Positions 12,373-25,436 of a stretch of 64,000 nt of DNA are shown here, piece by piece. Source of the DNA: Aphrocallistes beatrix. Lineage: Eukaryota; Porifera; Hexactinellida; Sceptrulophora; Aphrocallistidae. The stretch is from contig OY725491.1 of assembly GCA_963281255.1 (NCBI GenBank), positions 496,001 to 560,000 of the forward strand, in the 5' to 3' direction. A program made the translations under genes and the position numbers. Below the pieces are notes generated by a model, which was not told the DNA's origin, did no database searches, and worked only from the letters and a program-made list of their open reading frames with translations. Every line of letters begins with the position of its first letter. The stretch's first letter is position 1.

Positions 12373-12407
12373 TCTTGGATTCTAATTGGTTAAAACATCT
12401 TGATAGC

Positions 12408-12585
12408 TTTTGTGAAAAGGTGTGAACATTTTGTAGAATTTGCACCCAGGTTCAAATCACCATTTAAGAAAAGTATGTTCCAAAATTGGTTCAATTTGGC
12501 CCAATATAATTTTTAGCGAGACGGTCCTATGGACACTACACGCAGATCATGACACAAGGCATCTTCTATACTAGTAGCTGTAGTC
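12408..12585 (+). repeat. Interspersed repeat, partner at 46045-46225
   Basis: Shared blocks include AAAGGTGTGA, CAGGTTCAAATC, GGTTCAATTTGG-like and GATCATGACA followed by AAGGCATCT. The function is unknown. It may be a dispersed non-coding element. Confidence 0.5.
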
Positions 12586-13018
12586 AAAATATGGGAGACC
12601 TGTGCATCTCTTCTGATATGAACTATAGTAAAATAGTATTATCGTATTTTAACACCTTTTCGTTAATATATATTCAAAGATAAAACGGATAATCAGCGAT
12701 TCCCATAAAAGATTTACCTTGTAATTTCAAAGATCATGCTTAGAAAGCAAGAATATTAATACTTCTGCGTATTTATAATGTACTCTTCCTAACTAGTGAC
12801 TGAACTAACCAAATTTGGATCACATATCCCTTATCTGATGGAGATTTGAATCTGGTTGCAATTTTTTAAAATCTTAACACCTTTCTTTGTACAGGTGGTA
12901 AATTGGATTGCCAGTCAACTCGTACCATATACCAACTCGTACTAAGTTAACTCGTATCAAGTCAATATCGAATTTAACAGTAAGACATACATATTTAGAT
13001 ATGTTATCTCCCTTATAA
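12586..13018. other. Intergenic stretch, nothing recognised
   Basis: AT-rich sequence with no supported frame or repeat boundary. Confidence 0.4.
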
Positions 13019-13110
13019 TTTATCAATGTGAGCCCAGGCGCCTTCGGCGGACACAAAGTGTCCGCCAGCCGCGCAGCACAAGCAAGCGAAGCGCGCTTGT
13101 ACAATATATA
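13019..13110 (-). repeat. GC-rich hairpin-chain module, reverse copy
   Basis: Contiguous small palindromes GGCGCCTTCGGCGG, GGCGGACACAAAGTGTCCGCC and AAGCGAAGCGCGCTT occur in reverse order relative to the copies at 11663 and 22158. A short AT microsatellite follows. The module is strikingly GC-rich against its AT-rich surroundings. Confidence 0.65.
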
Positions 13111-13121
13111 TAAACATTGAG

Positions 13122-13187
13122 TTTCGATAGAAAGATTTGAGAACGATATCCTTACTACTATATCGTTCTCAAATCTTTCGATCGAAA
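13122..13187. repeat. Near-perfect hairpin, about 28-bp arms
   Basis: The arm TTTCGATAGAAAGATTTGAG continuing to 13149 pairs with 13159-13187 with one mismatch and a loop of about 10 nt. It sits next to the hairpin module and an AT repeat. Confidence 0.6.
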
Positions 13188-13291
13188 TATATTGAGTGAT
13201 CTCTATCCCAATCCATTAATCCATCGTGCTAAATGCTTGAAACCTAACTTAGTTGAAAGATTTACATAGTGAATATACGTAGTATATAATG

Positions 13292-13491
13292 CAGGGGTCG
13301 GCAACCTATGGTACGCGAGCCTAAATTGATGACACGCGGAGTTGAAATTAAATGTGGGTCGACAGACCGACATTTATGTATATTCAGGGGTCGGCTACTC
13401 TAGGCAGGCGTGCCACTGGCACACAAGGTCATAAATATATTGACATTATAGGTAAACTGGCACACTTCATTCAAAAGGTTGCCGGCCTCTG
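13292..13491. mobile_element. hAT-type miniature element with 8-bp TSD
   Basis: The left end is CAGGGGTCGGCAACCTATGG. The right end in reverse is CAGAGGCCGGCAACCTTTTG. The flanking 8-mers ATATAATG (13284-13291) and ATATAGTG (13492-13499) differ at one base. An internal CAGGGGTCGGCTACTC near 13385 suggests a nested or duplicated terminus. The CAGGGGTCGGCAACC end is a recurring hAT terminus in animal genomes. Confidence 0.8.
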
Positions 13492-13775
13492 ATATAGTGT
13501 CAGATTTTAGCAACTACCATTTCAACGCCGCGGATTTAAGAATTTTGAGTTTCTAATTATTGGTATTTAAAAGTGTAGGCAATTCACAGAAAATATGAAA
13601 TATTAATTGTTTTATGTAGCGAGTTTAGCTATTCGATTATTTTATTTTCATAATTTGATATTTATCGTCTAGAACTTTATCTATTAATAGTACAAATAAA
13701 CAAGCAGCCTTTGAATTTTAATTCATAAAATCTGGTAGATATTCTGATTTATTTTGAGTTTTGATACTTTACTTA

Positions 13776-16700
13776 ATGGCCGAATCTATCTCAAAAGAAG
13801 ATGGTATCGAAGAAAAAGATGATTATGTTCATATTGTAACGCCCACAGATAGTGATCCAGATCCTAATACAGGAAATAGTAAAGATTCTAAACCAGAAGA
13901 AAGTAGTCTTGCAATTGAGAAACTCAGTGCCACAAGTCCTAATACGGAAGATAACAGTAATAATGAATCCATCCAGGATAGCAACAAAGGCTCAATTACT
14001 ACCTCCAGTGGGCAAGATTCATCAGAGAGTAAAAGTTTTGATAAAATAACTAATGAATCACCTCAAAGCTCCCCCACTAGGTCCCAAACTGTAGAGGCAT
14101 CTCTGTCTTCCCTAGGCTTGAATAAGGACCAAGTAAAGTTTATGATCAATCTTGACCAAGGGTCGAAATTCCTTGAAAAACCGCTCATTTTATCGAAAAA
14201 ATTAAAAATATCGAAAGAACTAGCGAGCAAAGCAATAGAAATTTTGAAATCTCCTAAAAAGGTTAAAGAGAAAGCACTTACCCGGAAAATATGTGGAAAA
14301 ATCAAGGCTTGTTTGGAAGAAAATCCAGATGTAGATAGTTATGAAGATATCGCACTGTTATGCGAAGTTGATGAAGAAATAGTTTGGAAATATTTTGAAA
14401 TGTCACCTCTAACTGAAAAACAAAAGAATATTATTCTGGAAAGGTTTAACATGGGTCTCACTGTCAGCGAAATATCGCATCACTTACATATCACAGCCAA
14501 AAAGGTTGAGGAACATATTGCATTGACATTCATAACCTTTTCTTGTGTAATAGGGAGTCGAGCGTTTGATATTATAACCAAATACTGTGATTGCATCGAG
14601 ATATCCAAATTTGAAATGCGTAAAAAGATACTGTCGAAAAACTTGAAATTGCAAGATAAATTGTACTGTGGATTGCGTCAGGAAAATGAATCTGATTACA
14701 GTATTGTAAATCATTATCTTAGCGGATATAAAGAGTCTGAAGATTTCCTAAAAGTGGACACGAACTTAACCATGGAAGACATCATGGCAATTAAGCGAAG
14801 TAGCAAAAATAGCGTTGAAGAACTGAGCGTAAAATAAAATAAAATCGAGTCGGTCATAAGCGGTTATATACATCAATACTTCGTACATCCTCTAGAACAA
14901 GAACATTTCACAGAACAACAAGAAAAACACATTTTTGACATTTCAAGCTCATTTACAACAAAGACGTTCTCATTGGATAACTATCGAACTATAGTCACTC
15001 ATTCTTATGACGATATAATCAAAAGTATTGAAGCCAATGGTAAGTCAGAAAGTGCGGTGGATCTATTGATTGAATCACTGCCTCTAATCTTCTATTATCT
15101 CAAATGTAGTCTCCCTTTTGAAGAAATTGTTCGATTGATTGCGAATATTACTCACATTCCAATAACGATACACGATTTGTTTCATATTATTTTCCAAATG
15201 TCAGATCCTGTACTGAAAGGATTATGCATCGAGCATTACTCGTTCAGTAATCCAGTTCCTCTATACTATCCAAAACTCAAACATCTGCAAAGTATATCAC
15301 GCGGGATTCAATTCGAGATCTGTAAAGAGCTGTGGTACTGTCTGGAACAGTACAATGGATTGATTTCATTCGGATTAGGGAGAGCTAATTGGAATACTGT
15401 TGGTAAGTCCACACTTCTAGATTTAATTTTTGCAACAGATTTCGTTGTAGGAAGTCCTCAGAATAGTGCGTTTCATTTTCAGTCTATCGATATTCAACTG
15501 ACTAAAAACCTTTTCGGAGAGACCAAAAAGGATAGTTTAGAATCCACAAAATGGGCTTACATAGACTGTCACAGTTATTCAGACTTAAGTGTGATTCAAG
15601 CTCTGTGTTCTCATCTAGACGTAGCTCTAATACATGTCTGTTATAACGATTATAAAAACAATAAAGCTGAATTAGACGAGGAGTTAAGCAAGTTTAAACT
15701 TAAGCATATTTATATTCTCATAAGAGATTGTGACCTTGATGAAGTAAATATTTCGGATTCATTAATGAATGGAGCATCCGAGACGACTGTATTTATTCCA
15801 GATTTAACGAGAAGCGATGTACTATCATCATATTCAGTAATGAAATCCCTGAAAAATATTGGTCATAAAATAATTCACTCTAACCCGAAAGTTATTCAGA
15901 GTCAATTTATCTATGAAATTATGTGCGAATTGGAATCTCCCAGCAAAAGAGACATTGAAGAAGGAATCCAGCTTATTCAAGACATTGTCCAACATTTTGA
16001 TAAATCAGACATGTTAGATTTTAGTGTTTTAAATTATTACCCTAATTTCGTTAAATTCATGAGTTTATACCACAAAACATGTTTTGAAATAGATCAGAAA
16101 ACAATAGATGATCTCAACTTTCAGTCCATACAACTAGATGCAACACTGAGAAACACGGAAATAGGTAACATTGTGATGCAGTTTATCTCTATCCTTGAAA
16201 AAGAAAATTCCACATTAATTTTGTGCAAACTGTCGAAAGAACTTTCGCGTATTTCGAAACTTTTAACTACTGACAGCACGATCAAGAATGCCCCAGTTAG
16301 AGAAAAACAGAATGATAAGTATACACTTGAAATTTTGTGGAGAGAAACTCTACTCACTCATAAATATGCAGAAAATGCTGGAAATCTGGACATGAATGGT
16401 AACAACGAACGGTTTGGATCAAGCTATAGCAGATATGTTGGGAGTGGTGAGGCGTTCGAACTTATTGATGGAGATAATCTAAGATTTTTCAGTAAAGAAA
16501 TTGATTTCCTTTTAAATCAATTTTACGCCGAACAATGCAATTCATTAGACCGACTAAATGAAGGCAAATCTATCGAAATAAAACCAGCTCCCATTGTAGT
16601 GAGTATATTGGGTCCACAAAGTTCTGGCAAATCAACGCTTCTAAACTATTGTTTCGGTTGTAAATTCCTAACAAGTGCTGGCAGGTGTACGAGAGGAATA

Positions 16701-19700
16701 TATGGCTCTCTTTCCAAACTGGATAGACCTGTCAACCTCTCTCAATCCTTCCTAATCCTCGACACAGAGGGACTGGATGCTATTGAGAGAGAGAACATCA
16801 AGGACACTTCTATGATCCACTTTGACAGGACGATGGTTCTATTCTGCTTGGCTGTGTCTCAAGTCGTCATAATTAATATTAAAGGAGATATCGGAAGCGA
16901 AGTACAAAATTTGTTACAAATTTGTGCTCATTCTCTAGATAGACTTAAAGTTAGTAAAGTAAAAGCACCAGAGATCTTCTTCGTACTGAACCAACAAGCA
17001 GATCCAGATCCTAACAAACATCTCGATACCATCAAACACCTCATGGAGAAACTCGATTCTGAATCTGAACTCTTGGAAACTGAGGGAGTGAAAATATCAG
17101 ATTTAATACAAGTTTCTAGTGAAAATTTGTTTATTTTACCTTCTGCCTTCAATTCTCAACAAATGAATGATACTAGTTCCAAAATATTTGATTCAGATGT
17201 CATTAAGCTATCCCCAACTATTCCATTTGCTAAAAAATGCACTGATCTACGACTAGCCATTATAAATAAACTAGATCATATGCCAATGAATGACAGAGCT
17301 CCTTTCCAGAGCATGAGTGAGTGGATGGAGATGGCAGGTGTTATTTGGGATACCATTATAAAGTATCAAGATATTGTCAAGTACAAAAACGTCGAAGAAT
17401 TAAAATGTTGTAACAAACTTGAAAAAATAGTCACAAGTCTAATCGAAAAGCACATTACCTGTAATCAAAACGAATTCACAACCTCGACTAATGATCTTTG
17501 TCAAGAGATAAAAAAATTGGATTCACAAATTTCCTTTGATACATTTCTAACTGACAAAAATACAGAATTTAACGAAGTCTTTGAAAAACATTACAGACAG
17601 TGTGATAGCGAGTTTTCAAATATTTGTCAGAAAGATTCCCTTTTGAGAAGGATGGAATACTTATGTAAGGAAGCAGCCTCAAATATCAAAAGATTATTTT
17701 ATGTCGTTAGAAAGCAATACGAAGATAAAATTTCCTTGGAAATGAAGTCAATTTTGACTGAAATAAAATGGTCTGAGGATATGAAAAAATTTCAATCAAA
17801 TATCAAAGAAAATATAGAAGTATATTGTACTTATGCATTTAAAGGTTTGAAGATTGTTTTTGAAGAAATTTGGAGAGAGATATTTGGTACTGAAGATTAT
17901 GAAGAAGAGAATCGCGAACGTGAAGAAAATTTTTCAAATTTGTATGCACTTTTTAAGATGGAATATAATGCAATGGAAAACAAACAAGAAATCTACAAAT
18001 TGTTTCATCATTGTAACTTCGATATGCAGGCAATAATTGATTCAATTGAATCGGAAATTCGAGAAAGCTTCACTGATCACCATTCAGATCAATCGAAACA
18101 GTTCGTTTATACAGTATATGATCATTATGTTCCCATTAAGGACATGGTACCGTATAACACAGAACCTAAATACAGCTATTTATGTCAAAGCTCTTTATAC
18201 AAAACGCATACACGACATATTCTTAAACTATACCCTGTTACTAAATTGACTCTTCATCTACATATTCCTTCTGAATGTGAGAGTTTATTACAGTTGTGTT
18301 CTGGTTTCTACAATCACCCAGATATTATTTGGAAATCCAACAAAAACACGCAGGTTACTCTTCTGAAATCATATTTAAAGGATCCAGAAGATTTTAGCAC
18401 AAGTACATGGGAAAAGTTTGTCAATGACATCTCATCCGATGTCATGAAAAAGCTGAACCATAAATCTGATGTAACACCAGCAGTCGTTAAAGAAATTATT
18501 CATAAATTATGTTTCAGAATTAAACTACTAAATTATGAAATTGGATTCATTCACGCAAACCTATCGAACATTGCTGAAAGGACTTTAGTTTAATCACCTC
18601 AGAGCAGCATAATCTAACAAATCTTCTTAAAAGTAAAAGGGAGGCCTTATCTCATGAGAGCATGCTCTCTCTAGCTTATGATAGGGTCCTTTATATGCTC
18701 TCCAAGGATCCTGAAGAAGAAGTTACAGACACTGATAATTTCGTTGTCCGATACATTTGTAATAGGAATTCAGTATTACAAGAATTATTTTGGAATGCAT
18801 GGGAAGAAACAGAAGCTAAGTTATATCAAACAATTTTCAAAAGATTGATGGTAAGTTTTAAAATAAAGAAATCAAATTTGACAAGTGTTTTAAATAGGCT
18901 ACTTCAAGATTTAATGAAAGATGAAACGGTAGAATTTTACTCCGATAAATATTTTGAATTTGATAAGAAGCGACATAGTAATTATGCAGATACAAAAGAA
19001 ATTCCTTTCAAAGCCATGAATACATACTTGAGTAAATTTCTTGACCCTGCTGTGACTCCAGAAGAGCTCGAAATTTTTTTGAATAGTGTATTTATGATAG
19101 ACCATGTCAAAATTGATATTAGTGAAAGTTCTAGGTTGCCTCGCAAACAGAAGACTGTCTTAAATGAAGATATTTTTAGAAAGCTTGTCAATATCGGAAT
19201 GTTCAATAACACAGAATTAATTTTCAACATACAAACATACATTAAACACTTCAAGTTAGCTCTAGATAATTATAAACTTATTTTAGAGAAAGATGAATTT
19301 CAGGAAATGACCAAATATCTGAAAAGTGAATTTGAAAAAAATATAATCGGCTGTCCTTCTCAGTGTCCTAGTTGTGGTAAGTTCTGTGAGAGAGAAATCC
19401 ACACAAATAACGGAAAGTGTCAAATCAAAACAGGACATCAGATCTCATCAATGGGAGGTAAGGTCTGGAATGCAGACGAAAACAATTCAGCCATAATGAT
19501 TATGTGTGATGATTACAAGAACTATACTCAGATGCATTTATCTTGTGGTGTGATGACCTGGGGAGATTTTAAAGACAAATTTGGGAACGATTGGGATTGG
19601 GATCTTCCTAACGAGGAGAAATACAGATCCAAACAGCAATCCAACCAAAAAATCATGAGGGATATTTGGAACAAGTTTGGGCGAGGTATATTGAACTATC

Positions 19701-20527
19701 TCCATCAATTTCAAGGTACAGATATTTCCTTTGTCCCTTACACTACATATGATGAGGTGAATAGGTCACTGCTTCCAATAAAATATTTCATTTGTTTTGT
19801 CATTGATGGAACCGGTTCAATGAGCAGAGATATCTCTCGTGTTATTGTGTCAGTGGGACAGCTGATTAACAGTTTCATATCTCGCGGGGATTCTGCACAA
19901 TTCAGGGTTGTAATCTATCGTGATCATTGTGATAGTATATTAATCGAAACATTTCCTAGTGAGAAAAGATTCACTGCCAATCATAACAATGTGGTTAATT
20001 TTCTTAACAGTATTGTAGCTACTGGAGGTGGAGATTATCCAGAAGCTGTGTTAGATGGTCTAGCAGTTGCTGCAATTCATTCTGACTGGAAATGCTCTCC
20101 TGAAATCAGGAATAAGATCATTCACATATTCGACGCACCTCCTCATGGAGATTTTCCAGACTATACATCACATAGTTCTTACAGTAACAAAGGAAACTGC
20201 TGCTGTTGCAATCATGAAACTAAATGCACGTTTGATTGGGATAAACATGTCTGGAGCGTGCTTAAAAAATTCAAAATTGAGTATCATGCTATCAATACGA
20301 CATCGGGACGATTGGAGTTAGATTCATACAATACTGTCTTACATGCAATCAAAAGGAAGGCTTTGGAATTTAAACATATGATCAATATCGATTTAATCTT
20401 TTCGAAATATGAATCAAAAATGAGAAAAGAACTTGGCTATCTCTGTGGGAATTTTCAAGTTGTTGGTAAAGAAGTTGTTAACGATGCTATCCTGAAGATT
20501 TTTGTTGATTTTAAAAAGGAAAAGTGA
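13776..20527 (+). pseudogene. Copy B: VLIG-VWA giant GTPase, disrupted
   Basis: The ATG at 13776 aligns with the start of copy C (both begin MAE). An acidic Ser/Thr-rich leader of about 95 residues is longer than in C. The frame is broken twice. A TAA at 14835-14837 replaces a Leu codon that paralogues keep (SVK-L-NKIES). After ERTL at about 18588, an out-of-frame deletion of about 85 codons removes the segment corresponding to TLAFAYAFKYLW through VKRGLK. A short TTTA homology spans the junction. The remaining parts are well kept: P-loop 1 at 15402, core P-loop at 16626, Cys/His cluster from 19352, VWA DGTGS at 19805, and a Cys-rich loop near 20197. Ends are KEVVNDAILKIFVDF at both B and C. 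It is probably a recent pseudogene, though 14973-18593 is still open for 1,206 codons. Confidence 0.85.
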
Positions 20528-21060
20528 AACTTGAAATACTTAATTTTACTTAGTAGTTTGCACACTTAGGAACCTAAAACCCTTTTTGAGAATTTCTCTA
20601 CTAGGAATAGATGTGTGATTTTAGTTTACCATAGATCCCTGAATGTGTATTACCCCTAGATAGGATATATCAATGTGATGCCTTTTCAAATACCCTTGAA
20701 TTGTATATATTTTTGGGATTCAACTTTTTATAATTATGTGTGTGTATTTCTAATTACTTAGTTGTAGAGTTGAGTTGTGTAAATGGAGCTGCACTAAAAA
20801 GTTTGCCTCCACCTTTCCCATCCAGATATTCGTCAAAATCCCGCGCTGCCAGGTATATAGGCGTTGGCTCTGGTAAGGTCGTGGTAGGACTATGGCCGTT
20901 AGTTTGTATTCACCTCCCTCTTCACGGACATAAATTCCATTGCCACTTCAGGTAGCTAAGTGTGAAGTCATTAGTGCAACCTATACTCAAATTGATTATT
21001 ATCCTGATCTATATACTAAATTGCCTACGGTTGCTTTAACCCTGCAATGCCTTTGGGGTC
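20528..21060. other. 3' flank of copy B
   Basis: GAGAATTTCTCT at 20588-20599, followed by CTAGGAATAGATGTGTG, matches sequence downstream of copy E and, less well, copy A. No gene is seen in the remainder. Confidence 0.5.
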
Positions 21061-21285
21061 AAAGGTATAAATAGAAATGACCCCATTTTCATTTTCACTT
21101 TCAGTTCACTTTCAATTTACTTTCACTTTCGCTATGGGCATGCAAGTGTTTAAGGAATGCTTGTCCCCAGAAAAGAAGTTTAACCCTCGCCTGGCTAGGT
21201 CTCAAAAGTATAAATAGAGAAACCCCACTTTCATTTTCACTTTCAGTTCACTTTCAATGTACTTTCATTTTCACTTTCAACATTC
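21061..21285 (+). promoter_or_regulatory. Tandem duplicated TATAAATA plus TTTC-rich block with ISRE-like cores
   Basis: Two diverged tandem units each have TATAAATAGA (about 21068 and 21209) followed by runs of TTTCATTTTCACTTTCAGTT-type sequence (about 21092-21135 and 21220-21280). TTTCACTTTC fits the TTTCNNTTTC core bound by interferon regulatory factors. The function is inference. A simple pyrimidine-rich repeat is an equally allowed reading. No frame starts close downstream. Confidence 0.3.
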
Positions 21286-22157
21286 CTAGCCAACCGCGGG
21301 TTAAACTACGCCCTGTAGACTGGCGAAAATACCCCTTGCTTGCTTGAATATCATTTTGTTTTCTTCAAATAGTATTATTTCCAATATTTGTTTTCCGAAT
21401 TATGATATTATTAATTACTGACCTAATCGGGCCAGAGCTGACAACCAAAGCCCTATTTGCTTTATTTACAATTTTAGTGATGGATCACGTATCTCTTGTA
21501 TCTATCGGGCTGCGTGAGAAAATGACCCTCCCAGGTCTCTCAACTCTCACGATCTCATCGTGTGCCTAATACTATATTCCCATACGTCATGATTTTCACT
21601 TGGCATTACACGATTTAGTTAGATACAAGTTGAGAGACAAAATATGATCGTCATACCCATTGAGATAGTTTACATCAATGTCACATCAGTGATTAACTTC
21701 ATTCACACAGAAGTTCTTCAATGTTAAAGTATCATTTCAAGGATTATTAATTCCACAATATTATGTATGAGCACTCATCAGTGGTCTATGGTAGAATTCC
21801 ACCATCTTTATCATTTTTTGTCATTTAACCCGTCCATTTCACTATTGTACAATTGACATTAAGTGCTAAACAAAATCCTAAAAGGAAATGATGGTTCGCC
21901 AAATACCTCCCGAGTAATACCAAATTATTTTGGTGATAGAATCAATGAAACCATAGGCGCATTTTTGGAAAATAAAAGAAAACCTGGGGGGGGGAAAGAG
22001 CGAGCGATGGTAAGGGAGGTCTGGGGCTAGCCCCCCAGACAAAAAATTTTAAACATTTTGATCTTAGACGATCTAATATAAATATACAGCCATTGTTGTT
22101 ACCTAGGGAAAATACAATCTCGGACAATAGTGGAATAAAAATTGGGATATATATATA
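21286..22157. other. Intergenic stretch, no gene recognised
   Basis: No supported coding or RNA feature. A G-run and GGGGCTAGCCCCCC palindrome near 21985-22035 are the only local oddities. Confidence 0.4.
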
Positions 22158-22653
22158 TACAAGCGCGCTTCGCGCTTGCTTGCGCTGCGCGGCTGGCGGA
22201 CACTTTGTGTCCGTCGGAGGCTCCCTTCGGTCGCCTGGAGTCACATTGGTTAATTATAAGGGAGATAACATCTCTAAATATGTCTGTCCTACTATGCTAA
22301 TCGATATCACTCGAAAAATCACCAAATTTGTGAATTTAAAAATTTTTGATGCGTAATGATGACGTCATAACAAAGTGATGAGTCATCATTTTTTGATGAT
22401 AGTTGCATCATATGTGAGACATGTTAGTATACAGATTCTATTAAAATTTCAGCCTTCTATCTCCTATAATGGCTGAGTTATGCCCGAATAACTGTGTTGC
22501 TTAACTTTTATAAATGTGACAATGACGTCATAATTCCATGATGAGTCGACATTTTCGTCTGAGCTCAGAACTTACTGGAGCCATAGCCAAAAGACTCCCA
22601 CATGCCAAAAATCAGCTTTCTGCGCCTGGCAGTTTCTTCAATCATTTCGTAAC

Positions 22654-22660
<7 letters not shown>
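22158..22660 (+). mobile_element. Fold-back element copy 2 with hairpin module
   Basis: It begins with the GC-rich module (CAAGCGCGCTTCGC, GGCGGACACTTTGTGTCCG), then the left-arm block with TTATAAGGGAGATAACATCT and AATTTCAGCCTTCTATC. The central part (CATAGCCAAAAGACTCCCAC) is in opposite orientation to the corresponding piece of copy 1. The right arm is missing or replaced by an AT microsatellite. Confidence 0.55.
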
Positions 22661-22690
<30 letters not shown>

Positions 22691-22740
22691 AATATTAATC
22701 GAGTTTTAATAGTAAGGATATATATATATATATTCAATTA
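22655..22740. repeat. AT microsatellite with conserved tail
   Basis: A (TA)n run of about 30 bases is followed by ATTAATCGAGTTTTAATAGT and AAGGATATA. The same tail follows a (TA)n run at 26491-26545, next to another piece of the hairpin module. So module, microsatellite and tail travel together. Confidence 0.7.
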
Positions 22741-23354
22741 ACATGATTTTGGGGTTTAGTTGTAACCTATAAATTTGTGTGAAATCCTGCCATACCACAG
22801 CTTCCTCCACTGCCCGACACCACACACCCCCAGATACCCACACTTGGCGCCTATGAATGAAACACCCTGTATATTATAGTAATACTATAGTATTATTAAG
22901 TTAATGGTGTTAATTAACCTTGATATCCAGGTATTTTATCTGAAGTGACTGTTAATGCATGAATTAGCATTGGCTTCAGGGCGACAGCGCAAGTAAGCGA
23001 AGCGCGATTGTCTTGATTAAATCTTCAAAATTCTACTCCCCTTTCTGGCTTGCATCTGCATATCAGATATAACTCTATAATTAATCAAAGAAACATTATC
23101 CAATACTGTATGCATATAGATCAGGTGACACCTAGATAGTACTTGTATCAGTATAAAAGATAGTGTTACAGTATTCATTCAGTTCCTTTGTTTTCACATA
23201 CAACTCAACAGATCCTATCCAATTTTTTATAACTCAGTTAGTTTCTTATACAGTGAAACCTGTCAAATATACGTATAATCAGTATAAATCAGGGCAATTA
23301 TTATTCGATGCTTTCTTTTGGAAAATGCGAGTAGCGGCGACAATAGTTGAACCA
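22741..23354. other. Intergenic stretch with partial hairpin module
   Basis: A partial reverse copy of the module occurs near 22985-23012 (GCGCAAGTAAGCGAAGCGCG). Nothing else is supported. Confidence 0.4.
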
Positions 23355-23692
23355 CAGGACTGGGGTTGGTTAACCGATTTTAGGGCTCAGTTATTCTGGT
23401 TTCCTCCAAGGTGGTTAACCGGTTAACCGATGTCAATATTAATTGGTTAGAATATATATTTTTCGACTGATCTTTACCATGATATTAAAAATTAAGATAA
23501 TTTTCAGTGGTCTCGAAATATACTTCCTATATGATTAGAAATTATATTGTATTATCTAATTTTTAGAAGCAATATTCATGGATCTCCATTGAAAACCAGT
23601 GAAATTAGTGTGAATATTTGGAAAATAAAAAAGATTTTCTTAACTGTTAACCGAGATTGACGGTGGTTAGCCGGTTAACCGAATCCAGCCTC
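23355..23692. mobile_element. hAT-like GGTTAACC miniature element, copy 2
   Basis: It matches 7453-7800 along its length: left end CAGGACTGGGGTTGGTTAAC, right end GAATCCAGCC, and internal GTGGTCTCGAAATATA and AGCAATATTCATG. I could not identify a clear target duplication. Confidence 0.6.
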
Positions 23693-24059
23693 ACATGCAC
23701 AGTTGTTTTTATAGACAGTTGGCATTTTTTGCCAGGTTTCACTGTCATTTTTATTTATCTTTTATGTATTAGTATATTTAAAGTTACCGTCGAAACTCAC
23801 AAACGATACGATCAACTAAGGCCCACCTTCCATAACTTACCATGACAATTTTTATTTTGAAATGCATGATTGTGTTCACCAAATTTTAATTTTATTTCGC
23901 CGACTCTACTTTGTATGGATTCTGAAATGAGCGGCTCCCTATATTTATTTTTTCTACCATAACAGTTTTTCCGGGAATACCATAAATGTCAAATCAATGA
24001 AATTTGGAAAGAAGGTATGGACTGTTTATGGGCAGACGCAGTTACTATACGATATTTGA

Positions 24060-24860
24060 TCTAATTAGCACCAGGAAAAATTGACCCGGGAGACTATTTT
24101 TTCATGGAATATTGATCCAGGAGACCAATCGTTTCATTAAAGATTCGTTTTATGCTTACGCCTAAAAGGGTTGATTATTTTACATGCGCCTGGACCAGTG
24201 GTTCCAACCCGTTACCCCGCTGTTTAACACAGTTAACCAGATTTCTCAAATAATTAGATAATCTAAAATGTAGTACTTATATCTGACTAGAATTCTAACT
24301 AGATAGTCAATGAGAAACTTTTTCGTGTTAACATTCTGTTGATTTTCGAGAATACTAGTAACATCTTCACCCAGAAGTTTTGAGACTAGTTGAATTAAAA
24401 CCCTTGCACTTAGACCTGCAAATCTAGTTCTTTTGGCTATAAGTGGATTTATGAAATATTTTATAAGTTATTTGGTTGTTAGGACAGTTTTCACCCATTT
24501 TGCAGCATATAACCTTACTTGTAATTGGCAACTGTGCTACACTCTAGACGAGGGCAAGAAAAGATATCTGAAAAGATACCAAATTCAAAAACGTGAAGAT
24601 TACTTTGACACATTTAATCATCCTGCTGAATATACTGGTATGAACAAAATTTCATCAGATTTAAATCGTCACCTATTATTCTTATTAACATTGAGTATTA
24701 ACCAAAAGTAATCTTAAATTGATTTCACCTAAAACTTCCCAATAGCTAAATGAACTGCTCAATGGGACTTCGCATCATTTAGCTTAGGACCAATTTTTCA
24801 TAATTTGGTTGAATTGATCCCCCGGACCATTTTTTTCGCGGACCAATATTCCAGTGACAA
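24060..24860 (+). mobile_element. Mutator-like (FLYWCH/MULE-type) remnant, copy 2
   Basis: It is a diverged copy of 10690-11660 (GGTTCCAACCCGTTACC, GACTAGAATTCTAACTAGAT, CTTACTTGTAATTGGCAACT). The transposase piece around the GWH motif is deleted. A later segment reading EDYFDTFNHPAEYTGMNK is open here, whereas copy 1 has stops. It is therefore a pseudogene fragment; limits are approximate. Confidence 0.5.
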
Positions 24861-24943
24861 CCCCATTATTCACTAGACTACGATATTCTATTAACTATGT
24901 ATATTATCCATTATATTAATATTTATTCTACAATTTCACAATA

Positions 24944-25429
24944 CAGGTATCCCTCGCCGTTCGCGGGGGTTACGTTCCTGAGAATTGTCGCGAATGGCAA
25001 AATCGCGAACGGCAAGACGTTAGTTCAATGAGAATGGTGGGGTTACGCTCCTAGATTATAAAAACGACGCTAGATACTGTTTGCTAAATACGTTATTGAT
25101 TCAATAGTTGAGCTGTAATACTCATACAAACACTGGCACAAGTAAAATGGTAGTAATAAATGAAGTGATAAATGAAATATATAGTAGATCCCCTAGTAGC
25201 AAACCTAAGTACCATACCTAAATAGCAAAGTCTAGCCTTTAGTACTAAACCTAAATTGTAGATACGTATAAGGTTATGGACTTATGCTAGCTCATAAACT
25301 ACTGAAGGGAGCAACGAAAACCGCGAATAGTCGAGGGAACGAGTCGCGAATAGCAAAACAAGACTCAAAAATTTTTCCGTGAATAGTCGAAACCGCGAAT
25401 GGCAAACCCGCGAACGGCGAGGTTATATG
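24944..25429. mobile_element. pogo/Tigger-like miniature element, TA target
   Basis: The left end CAGGTATCCCTCGCCGTTCG is preceded by TA. The right end, about 485 bp later, contains CGCGAACGGCGAGG and finishes at TA with a decayed tip. Internal repeats of CGCGAATRGC type occur on both sides. There is no transposase frame. Confidence 0.6.
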
Positions 25430-25436
25430 TAATTAC

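Noticed and set aside
21942..22356. Overlapping open frames on both strands around the fold-back element
   Set aside because: They are explained by the GC-rich hairpin module, which is open in several frames. Similar frames appear at every copy of the module.
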